Notes: generated by a model from the letters alone, not told the origin. Shown: positions 44,045-53,739, counted from the first letter of the stretch. The stretch: DNA of 64,000 nt from Streptomyces sp. ISL-1 (GCF_018614585.1 NZ_JAGGOI010000031.1:62001-126000); one strand, 5' to 3'. Numbers and translations: made by a program.

Positions 44045-45022
44045 ATGGCTGGGGGAGAGAATCCGGATGTTGTTGGCAGCGATCGCGGCGGCTGGGCCAG
44101 GACCCGCGCGTGGGTGGAGAAGGGACTTCCCGAAGGAGATCGCATCGATGCAGTCGAGCGATTGCGTGGCGGCTGGACATCGGAGATGCGGCGGCTGCGT
44201 GTCACCGGGCCCAGTGGTTCCCGCTGGTTGGTCCTACGGTCCTTCGTCAAGCCGTTCTTCGTCATGCACGCGGAGGGGCTGCTCACCCGAGAAGCGGACA
44301 TCCTGTCCCTCCTAGGGGATACACAAGTGCCGACAGCCGTTGTCCACAGTGTCGATGCGAAGGCCACGAACTGCGACCACCCGTCTCTGCTGATGTCACT
44401 GCTCCCGGGCAGCGTGCGACTGGACGGGCGGTCAGCCACGCAACGGGCGGAACTCCTGGCTCGTCAGTTGGTTCGTATCCACCAGGTGAGCGTGCCTCCA
44501 GAGCAGCGTCCTCGCAACTATCAGGCATGGACCGCAGCTGACCGGGTGCGGATGCCCGAAGTCACCGGCCGGCCCGAGCTGTGGCAGCGCGCCGTGGAGA
44601 TCATTCGCCAGGAACCCCCAGCGTTCCGGCCCTGCTTCCTGCACCGCGACTTTCACCCCGGCAACGTGCTCTTTGCCGGTCATGGCAACGGGCTGCGGAT
44701 CACTGGTGTCGTCGACTGGGTGGAGACTTCATGGGGCCCGGCGGATCTGGACGTGGCCCACTGCTCGACAGCCTTGGCTCTCTTGCACGGCCCCAGCATG
44801 GGCATGCGGTTCGCCGACTGCTACCTCGCCGAAGGTGGCGTACTGGCCGAGGATCCCGCCGCCCACCTGTACTGGCGCATGCTGGACGCTCTCGCCTTCG
44901 CTCCGGATGCCGAGAAGGTTGCGGTCCCGTGGCGTGAACTCGGACGTGACGATCTCACCCCGGACCTGCTCACCAGCAGACTGGAGGAGTACCTCCAAAG
45001 GCTCTGTGACCGATACGGCTGA
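44045..45022 (+). CDS. Aminoglycoside-phosphotransferase-like kinase
   Basis: A 325-residue protein kinase-like fold enzyme that would phosphorylate a small molecule. The catalytic loop is HRDFHPGNVLF at 200-210, and the metal-binding VVDWVETSWGP follows at about 222-232. The N-lobe has WLVLRSFVK around residues 61-69. Family members act on aminoglycosides, choline, homoserine, fructosamines and others; resistance should not be assumed. Start ATG 44045 has no clear ribosome site. Neighbours give no substrate hint. Confidence 0.85.
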   Translation: MAGGENPDVVGSDRGGWARTRAWVEKGLPEGDRIDAVERLRGGWTSEMRRLRVTGPSGSRWLVLRSFVKPFFVMHAEGLLTREADILSLLGDTQVPTAVVHSVDAKATNCDHPSLLMSLLPGSVRLDGRSATQRAELLARQLVRIHQVSVPPEQRPRNYQAWTAADRVRMPEVTGRPELWQRAVEIIRQEPPAFRPCFLHRDFHPGNVLFAGHGNGLRITGVVDWVETSWGPADLDVAHCSTALALLHGPSMGMRFADCYLAEGGVLAEDPAAHLYWRMLDALAFAPDAEKVAVPWRELGRDDLTPDLLTSRLEEYLQRLCDRYG

Positions 45023-45216
45023 GCCGACGGCTGGATCTGTCGTACCCGTCGCAGGCCGGGCTTTACGCTCCATGTTGACCCTGATCTCACCGCTCACAGC
45101 GCTGTTCATTCCGAAGGTGTTCCGGGCGGTGCGCTTCGGCGCCGTTCCCGAGACGCTTTCCGAGCCCCTGTCGGCACCGAGGCGGGAGGCCGTAAGGCCC
45201 GTTCGGCGGGTCACAT

Positions 45217-45690
45217 CTAAAGCAGCTTCAGTTCCCCCACCGTCTGATCCCCGCTCGTCTCTCCCGTCGACAGGAACCCGAGCCCCAGGTAAAAGCCTTC
45301 TGGGCCGCCCTCGCCGGGGTGCCAGGTGGTGGTGAGGCGGGTACCGCCGCGGCGGCGGCGGATTTCGGCGGCTACGCACTCGACCGCGAAGCGGCCGTAT
45401 CCCCGTCCCTGTTCTCCGGCTGCGATGTTGAGGCGCCAGAGGCCGGAGCGAATGTCGGTGCCCTTGCCGTTGCCGGCGAAGTCGATGTCGAAGTAGGCCA
45501 TGAGGAATCCGACAGGCCGGTCGCCGTCAAGGATGAGACGGGGCCAGGCTGTGCCGGGGTGGACGTACGCCTCGGCGAGGGACTTCACAACCGGCGCGAC
45601 CAGGTGCTCCTGGTCCGGACGAACCCTGAGGCCGGTCGCCACGTCGAAATTGGCTGGGGAGATCTTCTCCAGGCGGCATGTGGTCGTCAT
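45217..45690 (-). CDS. GNAT family N-acetyltransferase
   Basis: A 157-residue acetyltransferase. The acetyl-CoA-binding signature is seen in LWRLNIAAGEQGRGYGRFAV (RxxGxGR-type loop at about 95-101), with a preceding DRPVGFLMAYFDID strand and a final EGFYLGLGFLSTG. The size and layout resemble diamine or spermidine N-acetyltransferase-like proteins (SpeG/Bmr-associated type). The substrate is uncertain. It is convergent with the kinase-like gene. Confidence 0.9.
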   Translation of the reverse strand: MTTTCRLEKISPANFDVATGLRVRPDQEHLVAPVVKSLAEAYVHPGTAWPRLILDGDRPVGFLMAYFDIDFAGNGKGTDIRSGLWRLNIAAGEQGRGYGRFAVECVAAEIRRRRGGTRLTTTWHPGEGGPEGFYLGLGFLSTGETSGDQTVGELKLL

Positions 45691-45982
45691 GCCTGCACCA
45701 TAGGCCAGGGGATCAAGTGAGTTTCGGCGTCCCGGGTTTCAGGCTGTGGATCTGCTCCGAGCCAGGAGCCGACCGGCGGTTCGAGTCCGTGCGCGCACGG
45801 TGGCGCCGTTGGTCCGTCCGGCGAGTGCCCGGTGCGACGGCTGTCGCGCGCGGTGGCCGGCTGCGGAGAGATCCGATTGTCAGTCACGGTCGCTCACGAT
45901 CAGGGACACCAGCCCGACGGGAGGTCAACTCCTCTGCCTTCGGACAGCCACCAGGCGGGCTGAGGCCGCGTGTTCGGCGGCG

Positions 45983-48085
45983 TCAGGTCGGCGTCGTCGC
46001 TCCGGTATCGGTCAAGGGTCGGGCCCGGGCGATGAGCAGGGCCACGTCGTCGTGGTCTCCCGGTTGGCGCAACGCGTGCAGAAGCACGTCGCAGGTCTCC
46101 TCCAGCGACCGCTGCGGCTTCGCGAGGAGGGCGAGGAGAGCGTCCAGGCGTTCGTCGATGGCTTGGACGCGCGTCTCGACGAGGCCATCGGTGTAGAGGA
46201 CGAGTTCGTCGCCGGGGTGCATAGCGACTTTGGTGGTGTGGAAGGCGACCTCTCCGACGCCGAGCGGGGCGCCGGTCGGCAGATCGAGTAGTTCGGGGGG
46301 CTTGCCCGGGCGTACCAGGACGGGCGGGAGGTGTCCGGCGCTGGAGATGAGGCAGTGGCCCTTGCTGGGGTCGTAGACGGCGTAGATGCAGGTGGTGATG
46401 GTCTGCCCCATGCGGTCGGTGAGGCGGTCGAGGTGGCGCTGCACCTGGGCGGGGTCGAGATCGAGTTCGGCCAGGGTGCGGGTCGCGGTGCGGAGTTGGC
46501 CCATCGTGGCGGCCGCGCTGATGCCGCTGCCCATGACGTCGCCGACAACGAGTGCGGTCTTGCCGCCCGTCAGCGGGATGACGTCGAACCAGTCGCCGCC
46601 GACCTCGCTGGCGGCCTCGGCGGGCTGGTAGCGGTAGGCAATCTCCAGGCCGGGCTGGTCCGGTGGCTGCTGTGGCAGAAGGCTGCGCTGGAGGGTGAGG
46701 GCAGTGTTGCGCACCTGCCGGTACCAGCGGGCGTTGTCGATGCACACGGCCGCCCGGGCGGCGAGCTCGCCCGCCAGGACCTCATCGTCAGCGTTGAACG
46801 GCTCCGGGTTGCGGGTGCGCTTCAGGTCAAGCGCTCCAAGGACCTCACCGCGAGCGATCAGCGGCACAGCCAGGTACGAGTGCACGCCCGCGGCGGCCAG
46901 CATCTCGGCGGCTTCGGGACTGCGAGCGATCCGCGACAGGTCCTCGCGCTGCACCCGGGCCACGCGGACCGGGCTTGCGGTATTCACGCAGTGGGTGACC
47001 AGCCGGTCGGCGTCGTACTGGGCAATCTCACCGGGCTGATCAGCTGCGCGTACGGCATCAGTGGGGTACGACGCCGCCACGGCGAGAGCGCGGAAAACCG
47101 CGTGGCCTTCGTTTTTCACGACGGCCGAGCGGCCGTTGAGGACGCTGTCGAGCACATCTACCGCGGCTACGTCTGCCAGCTCGGGTACCGACACCTCGGC
47201 GAGCTCACGGGCAGTCTGGTCAAGGTCGAGCGTGGTGCCGATGCGCATGGACGCGTCGGCGACGAGCGAGAGGCGCTGGCGAGCCTGGGCGGCCTCGGAT
47301 GTGGCGATATGCCGCTCGGTGACGTCTACGACGGAGGTGGCCAGCCCAAGTACTTTCCCGTTGGAGGACTCCAGCCGGTAGAACGAGACTGACCAGGCGT
47401 GCTCCCGGTCGGGGTCGGCAGGGATGCGCGCGACGGACTCCCGGTCGAGGATCGGAGTGCCGGTGGCGAGGACCTCGCACATCGCGGCCTCGATGGCCTC
47501 GGTGTCCAAGAATGGCACAGCGTCACGGACATGCCGGCCAATATGCTCGGCGGCGGGCAGGCCGTTGATGCGCTCGAGCGCCGGGTTGACCATGACGTAC
47601 CGCAGATCGGTGTCCACGACTGCCAGCCCGATCGGGGACTGAGAGATCAGCCGGGTGGACAGCGCCAGGTCGCGCTCCACCGTTCGCAACGTCGTCTGCT
47701 CGGTGGCCAGGCCCAGGGCGTAGAGGTCTTTCCGGTAGTTCTCCAACCGCATGTTGCGGAACTCCACCAGCAGCGGGCTGCCGTCCTTGTGCCGCACGGG
47801 AAAGACGCCTGTCCAGCCCCCGTCGCCTGCCATGACCTCCGCGAACAGGTGGCGCACCAGTTCCAGGTGGCGCTCGTGCACCAGCAGGCGGCCTGCGTAC
47901 TGGCCCAGTGCCTCGTCGGTGGTGTACCCGAACAACTCCGCGGCCTGCGGGCTCCACAGCACTATCCGGCCGTCCGCATCCAGCACCACGGCGGCGACGT
48001 TCAGTACGTCCAACAGGCCGCTCGGCTCGGATGTGCTTCCCCCCGGCCGGGCGGGGTCGACCGGGAAGGACTCGATCGCAGACAT
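45983..48085 (-). CDS. PAS-PAS-GAF-SpoIIE phosphatase
   Basis: A 700-residue cytoplasmic sensor phosphatase. PAS 1 lies at about 22-135 (VVLDADGRIVLWSPQAAELF) and PAS 2 at about 145-265 (QSPIGLAVVDTDLRYVMVNP). A GAF domain covers about 280-440 (LAVPLIARGEVLGALDL). The SpoIIE PP2C domain runs from about 460 to 690 with GGDWFDVIPL, GDVMGSG and the C-terminal DDVALLIAR. Unlike the protein at the left edge there is no ATPase domain. It probably dephosphorylates an anti-anti-sigma protein in response to a signal sensed by PAS or GAF. The DNA before it (48086-48636) shows no gene. Confidence 0.92.
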   Translation of the reverse strand: MSAIESFPVDPARPGGSTSEPSGLLDVLNVAAVVLDADGRIVLWSPQAAELFGYTTDEALGQYAGRLLVHERHLELVRHLFAEVMAGDGGWTGVFPVRHKDGSPLLVEFRNMRLENYRKDLYALGLATEQTTLRTVERDLALSTRLISQSPIGLAVVDTDLRYVMVNPALERINGLPAAEHIGRHVRDAVPFLDTEAIEAAMCEVLATGTPILDRESVARIPADPDREHAWSVSFYRLESSNGKVLGLATSVVDVTERHIATSEAAQARQRLSLVADASMRIGTTLDLDQTARELAEVSVPELADVAAVDVLDSVLNGRSAVVKNEGHAVFRALAVAASYPTDAVRAADQPGEIAQYDADRLVTHCVNTASPVRVARVQREDLSRIARSPEAAEMLAAAGVHSYLAVPLIARGEVLGALDLKRTRNPEPFNADDEVLAGELAARAAVCIDNARWYRQVRNTALTLQRSLLPQQPPDQPGLEIAYRYQPAEAASEVGGDWFDVIPLTGGKTALVVGDVMGSGISAAATMGQLRTATRTLAELDLDPAQVQRHLDRLTDRMGQTITTCIYAVYDPSKGHCLISSAGHLPPVLVRPGKPPELLDLPTGAPLGVGEVAFHTTKVAMHPGDELVLYTDGLVETRVQAIDERLDALLALLAKPQRSLEETCDVLLHALRQPGDHDDVALLIARARPLTDTGATTPT

Positions 48086-48636
48086 CCCGGTCCCTCCTTC
48101 CGCATGCCGCCATGCTTGCCCAGTGCCGACTCCGCTCCGGGCGACGCCCGCAGCTCCCGATCCGCGCCGCTTGTGTCGTGGCCGAGGCCGTACCCCTGCC
48201 GAGTTCCGTATCTCCCGCGTGCCCGCCCCGGACGAAAATATGGCTCATCCGTGCCCACCGCCAGAGGCCGGACTGCTTTCCTCCATACTGGCGCAGCCGG
48301 GCAGACAGCGCGTGGAGGGGGAAGCGTAGCCAGTGTTGGCTTGCTACCGCTGAGTAGCGGGCAGAATTCGGTGGCCCGTGAGGTATCCACCAAGAGTCTG
48401 TGGCCGGTCCCTGGATCCCGGTCGGCCGCTCGGAGCTCGATACCGTCCTGCGCTTGCTCAACAGGGCACGTCCAAGGCGGTGTTGCGCCTGCTGCGCCCG
48501 GAGGCGGTCAATGTGCCTGCCGGGGTGCACTGGTCAGCGTCGCTCTTCGGTGGCCGTGACATGCAGTCTGCCCGAGCAGTGCTTGAAGCCGCCGATGCCG
48601 GTTCCGCTGGTTCCTCTGCGCCGACCGGCGAGTGCG
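48086..48636. other. Gap between two SpoIIE genes
   Basis: About 550 bases. Two short plus-strand stretches show coding-like codon use in different frames (PWIPVGRSELDTVLRLLN near 48405-48460, then SKAVLRLLRPEAVNVPAGVH near 48471-48530). This hints at a frameshifted relic of an unrecognised gene. No other structure was seen. Confidence 0.35.
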
Positions 48637-49926
48637 TCAGAGGCGGACGACGACGAGGGCGATGTCGTCCCGTGCGCCGCCGCTGACGCCGAGGCGGTTC
48701 AGCAGGTAATCGGCCAGACGCTCGGGACCGAGCCGACTGGAGCGGGTCAGCGCATCGGTCAGCCGGGCCAGGCCGACGTCGATGTCCTCGTCGCGGCGTT
48801 CGATAAGCCCGTCCGTGTACAGCACCAGGGTGTCGCCGGGCGTGTACGAGACGCTGGCCTGGGGGCGGGGGACGTGTTCGGGACGTGCGCCCAGAGGGGG
48901 ATCGGTGGCCTTGTCCAGCAGTTCACTGGTGCCGTCGAAGTGCAGCAGGATTGGCGGTGGGTGGCCGGCGCTGCTGTAGTCGATCTGGCGTTTGGTGACG
49001 TCGATCAGTGCCTCGACTGCGGTGGTGGCCAGCGCCCCTTCGACCGAGCGCGAGTACAGGCCGAGCACCTCCAGGGCTTTGGCGGGCCCGTCGACAGTCC
49101 GGGTGGCGGCGCTCAGCGCGCTGCGGAGCATGCCCATGACGGTGGCGGCATCCAGGCCGTGGCCGACGACATCGCCGACTGCCACGGCGAAGCGGCCGTC
49201 GGCCAGGTCGACGACGTCGTTCCAGTCGCCGCACACGTTCAGCGAGCCGATGGCGGGCAGGTAGCGCACGGTGACGTCTCGGCGGTGACGGGCCAGGTCG
49301 GGGGAGTGGAGCATGGCTTCCTGCAGCGTGAGGGCGACCTGGCGTTCGCGGGCGTGGGCCTGGCGCAGTTCGTCGTTCAGCCGCTGCAGCTCCCGCGCCC
49401 GCGCGTACAGCTCGGCTTCCATCCCCGCTTCCCGCTCGCTCAGCTCCGCGCCGCCATGGCGGTGGTGGGCGCGCCGGGCGTGAACGAATGCGGTCACGTC
49501 CTCCACCCGGTGGATGATCCATGCCGCAGTCCCGTCGGGTGCGAGGACGGGGGTGTTGATCGGGGACCACCATCGTTCCTCGAACTCGCCTTCCCGGCGC
49601 ACGATGGGGATGTCGTATTTCTGCAACGCCATCGTGTCGGGTTTCCGCGTGGCCAGCACCCGGCGCAATGAGGCGTTCAGATTCCGCACGCCGTCGGCGT
49701 CAGGGTCTGCGGGGTTGTCCGGGAAGGCGTCGAAGATGTACTGCCCGAGCAGCTCGCTACGGGTCCTCTCGGTCGCCTGAAGGTAGGCCTCGTTTACGTC
49801 CACGATCACCAGATCCGGGCCCAGTACCAGGTACGGGCTCGGGGTCGCGGCGAACAGGGCCGCGTAGTTGATCTCCGGTGATGCCACAGGCTCCCTGCCA
49901 GTCCTTCCGAGCCCACCGACCGCCAC
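48637..49926 (-). CDS. PAS-SpoIIE phosphatase
   Basis: A 429-residue protein. An N-terminal PAS domain (about 18-150, starting SPYLVLGPDLVIVDVNEAYL) is followed by a coiled coil (EAGMEAELYARARELQRLND, then LRQAHARERQVAL; about 165-205). The SpoIIE phosphatase domain covers about 215-429 with CGDWNDVVDL, GDVVGHG and the final RDDIALVVVRL. It is upstream of, and on the same strand as, the larger PAS-PAS-GAF phosphatase, but the 550-base gap argues against one operon. Its partner proteins are not in the window. Confidence 0.92.
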   Translation of the reverse strand: MAVGGLGRTGREPVASPEINYAALFAATPSPYLVLGPDLVIVDVNEAYLQATERTRSELLGQYIFDAFPDNPADPDADGVRNLNASLRRVLATRKPDTMALQKYDIPIVRREGEFEERWWSPINTPVLAPDGTAAWIIHRVEDVTAFVHARRAHHRHGGAELSEREAGMEAELYARARELQRLNDELRQAHARERQVALTLQEAMLHSPDLARHRRDVTVRYLPAIGSLNVCGDWNDVVDLADGRFAVAVGDVVGHGLDAATVMGMLRSALSAATRTVDGPAKALEVLGLYSRSVEGALATTAVEALIDVTKRQIDYSSAGHPPPILLHFDGTSELLDKATDPPLGARPEHVPRPQASVSYTPGDTLVLYTDGLIERRDEDIDVGLARLTDALTRSSRLGPERLADYLLNRLGVSGGARDDIALVVVRL

Positions 49927-50129
49927 TGATCAATCTACGGCGCGCCCGGCGTCTTCGCTCGCCACGAGCCGGCGTCGACCTTGGTGGTCGTGGTGAGCGA
50001 GCCGCCGACGAAGACAGCGCCGGCGAAGGCCGGGGACTTGTGTTCGGCGCGGCCCGGGTGCGGAGCAGCCGTGAATCCGGCGGGTCCGGATCCTGTGACG
50101 AATGGCCTCGCGCAGCTCGCTGCCCGCGG

Positions 50130-50549
50130 TCACCTGGTGGCTTGCGGCGCGATCTCCTCGATCAGGCCTTCGACGAGCTTCCTGATCTCGTCGCGGATGG
50201 GGCGTACGGCCTCGACGCCCTGCCCGGCGGGGTCGTCCAGCTTCCAGTCCAGGTAGCGCTTGCCCGGGAAGACCGGGCAGGTGTCGCCGCAGCCCATCGT
50301 GATGCAGACGTCGGACTCGCGGACCGCATCGACCGTGAGGATCTTGGGTGTCTCGGCGGAGATGTCGATGCCGACCTCCTTCATCGCCTCGACCGCGGCC
50401 GGGTTCACGGCGTTGCCGGGGTTGGATCCCGCGGAGCGGACCTCGACGCGGTCCCCAGCCAGGTGGGTCAGCCAGGCGGCGGCCATCTGCGAGCGTCCGG
50501 CGTTGTGCACGCAGACGAACAGCACGGACGGGAGATTGGTTGAGGACAT
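50130..50549 (-). CDS. arsC: Arsenate reductase, low-molecular-weight phosphatase type
   Basis: A 139-residue cytoplasmic enzyme reducing arsenate to arsenite. The CX5R active-site loop VCVHNAGRS has C13 and R19, and the other redox cysteines are in VCITMGCGDTCPVFPGK. The DP loop is at LDWKLDDPAGQG. The type fits thioredoxin- or mycothiol-linked ArsC of actinobacteria. Start ATG 50549 follows AAGGAAGAACCT. It is divergent from arsR. A coding-like stretch of 35 residues after its stop (about 49930-50050) is unidentified. Confidence 0.93.
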   Translation of the reverse strand: MSSTNLPSVLFVCVHNAGRSQMAAAWLTHLAGDRVEVRSAGSNPGNAVNPAAVEAMKEVGIDISAETPKILTVDAVRESDVCITMGCGDTCPVFPGKRYLDWKLDDPAGQGVEAVRPIRDEIRKLVEGLIEEIAPQATR

Positions 50550-50767
50550 AGGTTCTTCCTTTGTGAAGGGGTCCAACAGGCGGTACGAGTCGGCGAGCAG
50601 TTGCTGCACGGTCTCCACGGACGGGCCGTGACGCGGGACGCGTCGGCGGCCGGACGCTCATCGGGCAGGGCGGGGAGTGGTGAGGCGGACAAGGGGAACC
50701 CCCTTCGGCGGGCCCACAGCTCAGTCCGGACTGGTGTCAGCTTCAGATGATGTGAGAGTATCAGTCC

Positions 50768-51082
50768 ATGATGACGTCAGTCGACACTGACCTGATGCGA
50801 GTGCTGGCCGACCCGCTCAGGCTCCAGATCGTGACCCTGCTCGCCCGCGAGACGCTCTGCACCACGCACCTGGTCGAGGAGACCGGCGCCAGGCAGACCA
50901 ACCTCTCCAACCACCTGAAGGTGCTGCGCGAGGCGGGGGTCGTGGAGACCGAGCCATGCGGCCGGTTCACCTACTACAAGCTGCGGCCCGAGGTCATCGT
51001 TCAGCTTGCCGGACAGTTCTCCGACCTGGCCGACACCGCGCGCGCCACAGCCGAGGCGAACCTCAAGCGCTCCTGCTCGTGA
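50768..51082 (+). CDS. arsR: ArsR family arsenic-responsive repressor
   Basis: A 104-residue winged-helix repressor that releases DNA when it binds arsenite. The HTH is at about 35-65 (LCTTHLVEETGARQTNLSNH, then LKVLREAGVVETE). Candidate As(III) ligands are C31 in ETLC, C66 in EPCGRF and C103 in the final KRSCS. The position differs from the classical ELCVCDL motif, as in other actinobacterial ArsR. It is followed 38 bases later by the aquaporin gene and sits between arsC and the rest of the locus, so it likely controls both sides. Confidence 0.9.
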   Translation: MMTSVDTDLMRVLADPLRLQIVTLLARETLCTTHLVEETGARQTNLSNHLKVLREAGVVETEPCGRFTYYKLRPEVIVQLAGQFSDLADTARATAEANLKRSCS

Positions 51083-51119
51083 TCACGCTGTCCCCTAACT
51101 TCCGTACGAAGGAGTCCTG

Positions 51120-51911
51120 TTGAGCGCCACCCGGGCCGCCGGAACCGAGACCACGGCGGAAGCGGTCATAGCCGTCGAGCCCCGGCCCGCGCCGGGCGCC
51201 ATGCCGCCCCGCAGGCCGCTGGTCGCCCGGGCCGCCGCCGAATTGGTCGGCACCGCCGCGCTGGTCGCGGTGGTGGTCGGGTCCGGTATTCAGGCCACCG
51301 AACTGACCCAGGACGTCGGCCTCCAACTGCTCGCCAACTCCATCGCCACCGTCTTCGGACTGGGTGTTCTCATCGTTCTGCTGGGTCCGGTCTCCGGCGC
51401 GCACTTCAATCCGGCGGTCACGCTGGCCGAGTGGTGGACCGCCCGCCGCGGGGGTGCCGGTGTCACTGCCGGCGAGGCGGCCGTGTACGTCCCCGCCCAA
51501 ATCGCAGGGGCGATCGCGGGCGCGGTGCTGGCCGACGCGATGTTCGGTGAGCCGCTGGTCAAGTGGTCCACACATGACCGCTCGGCCGGTCACCTACTGC
51601 TGGGGGAGGTCGTGGCTACGGCCGGGCTGATTCTGCTGATCTTCGGCCTGGCGCGTACCGACAGCCTGCGCTTCGCGCCGGTCGCTGTCGCCTCGTACAT
51701 CGGCGCCGCCTACTGGTTCACGTCGTCCACCTCGTTCGCCAACCCGGCTGTGACGATCGGCCGCGCTTTCACCGACACGTTCGCCGGCATCGCGCCGGGC
51801 TCGGTTCCGGGCTTCATCGTTGCCCAACTGGCCGGGGGAGTGGTGGGGTTGGCCCTGGTGGCGCTCATCTTCATGCAGGGGCGGGCCGGTTCCGCGCAGC
51901 CGGCGGGGTGA
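51120..51911 (+). CDS. Aquaporin-family channel in arsenic locus (AqpS-like)
   Basis: A 263-residue membrane channel. Both pore motifs are present: HFNPAVTLAEW (about residue 100) and FANPAVTIGRAF (about residue 210). Six helices can be read. A 35-residue charged N-terminus precedes them. TTG 51120 is chosen because AAGGAG lies five bases upstream. In Sinorhizobium, an aquaglyceroporin replaces ArsB and lets arsenite leave after reduction; the context here (arsC and arsR adjacent, no ArsB or Acr3) suggests the same role. Glycerol or water transport is the alternative. Confidence 0.88.
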   Translation: MSATRAAGTETTAEAVIAVEPRPAPGAMPPRRPLVARAAAELVGTAALVAVVVGSGIQATELTQDVGLQLLANSIATVFGLGVLIVLLGPVSGAHFNPAVTLAEWWTARRGGAGVTAGEAAVYVPAQIAGAIAGAVLADAMFGEPLVKWSTHDRSAGHLLLGEVVATAGLILLIFGLARTDSLRFAPVAVASYIGAAYWFTSSTSFANPAVTIGRAFTDTFAGIAPGSVPGFIVAQLAGGVVGLALVALIFMQGRAGSAQPAG

Positions 51912-52325
51912 GTGACGCCGCCCGCGGCCTGGACTTCGTCATCCTCGACGCCCGGGCCGGGGCGGGCGGCGTGGGAGATATCTCATCGCGATGCGGGTGC
52001 CGCTCCGGACCCCGCTGAAGGCTGCACCGGGCCGGGGACGCTGTGAGGCTGTCGTAGTGGTGCCATCAAGAGCCGGCCAGCTGTGGCGCCAAGGGTCGGC
52101 CGACCGCTCCGAGACTCAAGCGCTACCAGCCTCGGCCTCTGCTGCCCTGCCGCAGGGCGTGTGCGGCGGCACGGCCGGACTGTTCGCCGCTGATCACCGC
52201 GGCATCGAGATGTCCACCAGATTTATGGTCTGTTTAGATGTATGTCTATGTTGACGTCCATCGAAGCAAGTGTCATCCTGACGGCACGAGCCATCGACGA
52301 ATGTCGAAATAACTGGGGAGTCATC
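51912..52325. other. Intergenic with promoter of the flavin monooxygenase
   Basis: About 410 bases. No gene is supported. The last 110 bases are AT-richer than their surroundings and hold the candidate ArsR box at 52251-52265, so the promoter for the monooxygenase-ArsI pair is probably here. Confidence 0.5.
52251..52265. promoter_or_regulatory. Candidate ArsR operator
   Basis: TTGACGTCCATCGAA is an imperfect inverted repeat (TTGA / TCGAA) about 60 bases before the monooxygenase start. ArsR sites in actinobacteria have this general form. Only one such site was picked by eye. Confidence 0.35.
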
Positions 52326-53705
52326 GTGACTGTGCCGACTACCGAGGTGCCCACCACCGACCTGCCCACCGTGGTGATCGGAGCCGGACCGATCGGCCTG
52401 GCCGCCGCCGCCCACCTGGTCGAGCGCGGCATCGAGCCGCTGGTTCTGGAGGCCGGGGAGGGTGCGGGCAGCGCCGTGCGCGAGTGGAGCCACGTACGCC
52501 TTTTCTCCACCTGGGCCGAGCTCGTCGACCCGGCCGCCGAGAAGCTGCTGGCCCCCACCGGCTGGATCACGCCGGACGGAGCGACGTACCCCACGGGTGG
52601 CGACTGGGCCGCCAGGTACCTCCAGCCGCTCGCCGACGCGCTGGGCGACAAGGTCCGCTTCGGCGCCCGCGTCACCGGCGTCTCCCGCCTCGGTCGCGAC
52701 CGGGTCGTGGACGCCGGCCGCGAGGACCAGCCCTTCACCGTGCACGTCACGAACGCCGACGGCATCGAGGAACGGCTCACCGCCCGCGCCGTCATCGACG
52801 CATCCGGCACCTGGTCAACGCCCAGCCCGATCGGCGGCGACGGCCTCCCGGCCCTCGGCGAGCGCACCGCTTCCGACCGCATCTCCTACCGCGTCCCCGA
52901 CCTCAAGGACCCTGCCGTCCGCGCCCGTTACGAGAGCAAGCGCACCGCCGTCATCGGCTCCGGCGCCTCCGCCTTCACCGCCCTCGCCCACCTGGCCGAC
53001 CTGGCGAAGGACTCCCCGAACACCCACGTCGTCTGGGTCCTGCGGCGCGGGATCGGCGGCTCCACCTTCGGCGGCGGTGAAGCCGACCAGCTCCCCGCCC
53101 GCGGGGCACTGGGCCTCGCGGCCAAGGCAGCCGTGGACGACGGATACGCCGATGCCGTCACCGGTTTCCGCACGACAACGGTCGAGCAGAGCGGCCACCA
53201 ACTGGTGCTCGTGGCCGAAGACGGACGCCGACTCGCTCCCGTCGACGAGGCCATCGTCCTCACCGGCTTCAGACCCGATCTGTCCTTCCTCGCGGAGCTC
53301 CGTCTCGGCCTCGACGAGCGCCTCCAGGCTCCGGTCGAACTGGCCCCGCTGATCGATCCCAACGTCCACTCCTGCGGCACGGTCTACCCGCACGGCGTCA
53401 ACCAGCTCTCTCACCCCGAGAAGGACATCTACCTCGTCGGCATGAAGAGCTACGGCCGCGCCCCCACCTTCCTCGCCATGACCGGCTACGAGCAGGTCCG
53501 CTCCGTCGCCGCAGCCCTCGCCGGAGACCAAGAGGCGGCGGAACGCGTCGAGTTGACCCTGCCGGATACCGGAGTCTGCGGCGGCGCGGGCCTGTTCGAC
53601 GAACCCGACGCCACCAAGACGGAGGGCGCAGGCGGCGGCTGCTGCGCCGCACCCAGCACGCTTCAGATCGGCGTCCGCGCCCCGGCCACGTCCGGCGGCT
53701 GCTGA
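52326..53705 (+). CDS. Flavin-dependent monooxygenase of ars loci (ArsO-like) with Cys-rich tail
   Basis: A 459-residue FAD/NAD(P)-binding protein. The FAD motif VIGAGPIGLAAAAHL lies at about 17-31 and a second nucleotide motif VIGSGASAFTALAHL at about 207-221. LTGFRPD and YLVGMKSYGRAPTFLA follow. Genes like it, often labelled ArsO or flavoprotein, recur in actinobacterial arsenic loci. The C-terminal 60 residues carry four Cys positions (GVCGGAG, GGGCCAAP, final GGC), possibly for binding arsenite. GTG 52326 follows GGGGAGT. The ArsI gene starts 34 bases after its stop. The reaction is not established. Confidence 0.85.
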   Translation: MTVPTTEVPTTDLPTVVIGAGPIGLAAAAHLVERGIEPLVLEAGEGAGSAVREWSHVRLFSTWAELVDPAAEKLLAPTGWITPDGATYPTGGDWAARYLQPLADALGDKVRFGARVTGVSRLGRDRVVDAGREDQPFTVHVTNADGIEERLTARAVIDASGTWSTPSPIGGDGLPALGERTASDRISYRVPDLKDPAVRARYESKRTAVIGSGASAFTALAHLADLAKDSPNTHVVWVLRRGIGGSTFGGGEADQLPARGALGLAAKAAVDDGYADAVTGFRTTTVEQSGHQLVLVAEDGRRLAPVDEAIVLTGFRPDLSFLAELRLGLDERLQAPVELAPLIDPNVHSCGTVYPHGVNQLSHPEKDIYLVGMKSYGRAPTFLAMTGYEQVRSVAAALAGDQEAAERVELTLPDTGVCGGAGLFDEPDATKTEGAGGGCCAAPSTLQIGVRAPATSGGC

Positions 53706-53739
53706 CTCCTCACCCCACCAACCCAGCAGGAGGCTCGTC

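Noticed and set aside
44045..45022. Aminoglycoside resistance gene
   Set aside because: The fold is right, but the family is broad and neither sequence nor neighbours point to an antibiotic substrate.
48378..48686. Possible gene between the two SpoIIE phosphatases
   Set aside because: Coding-like pieces are in different frames and match nothing known; listed only as a gap.
49930..50129. Coding-like 35-residue stretch after arsC (SPAFAGAVFVGGSLTTTTKV)
   Set aside because: Codon bias suggests a relic, but no family was recognised and no start or boundaries can be given.
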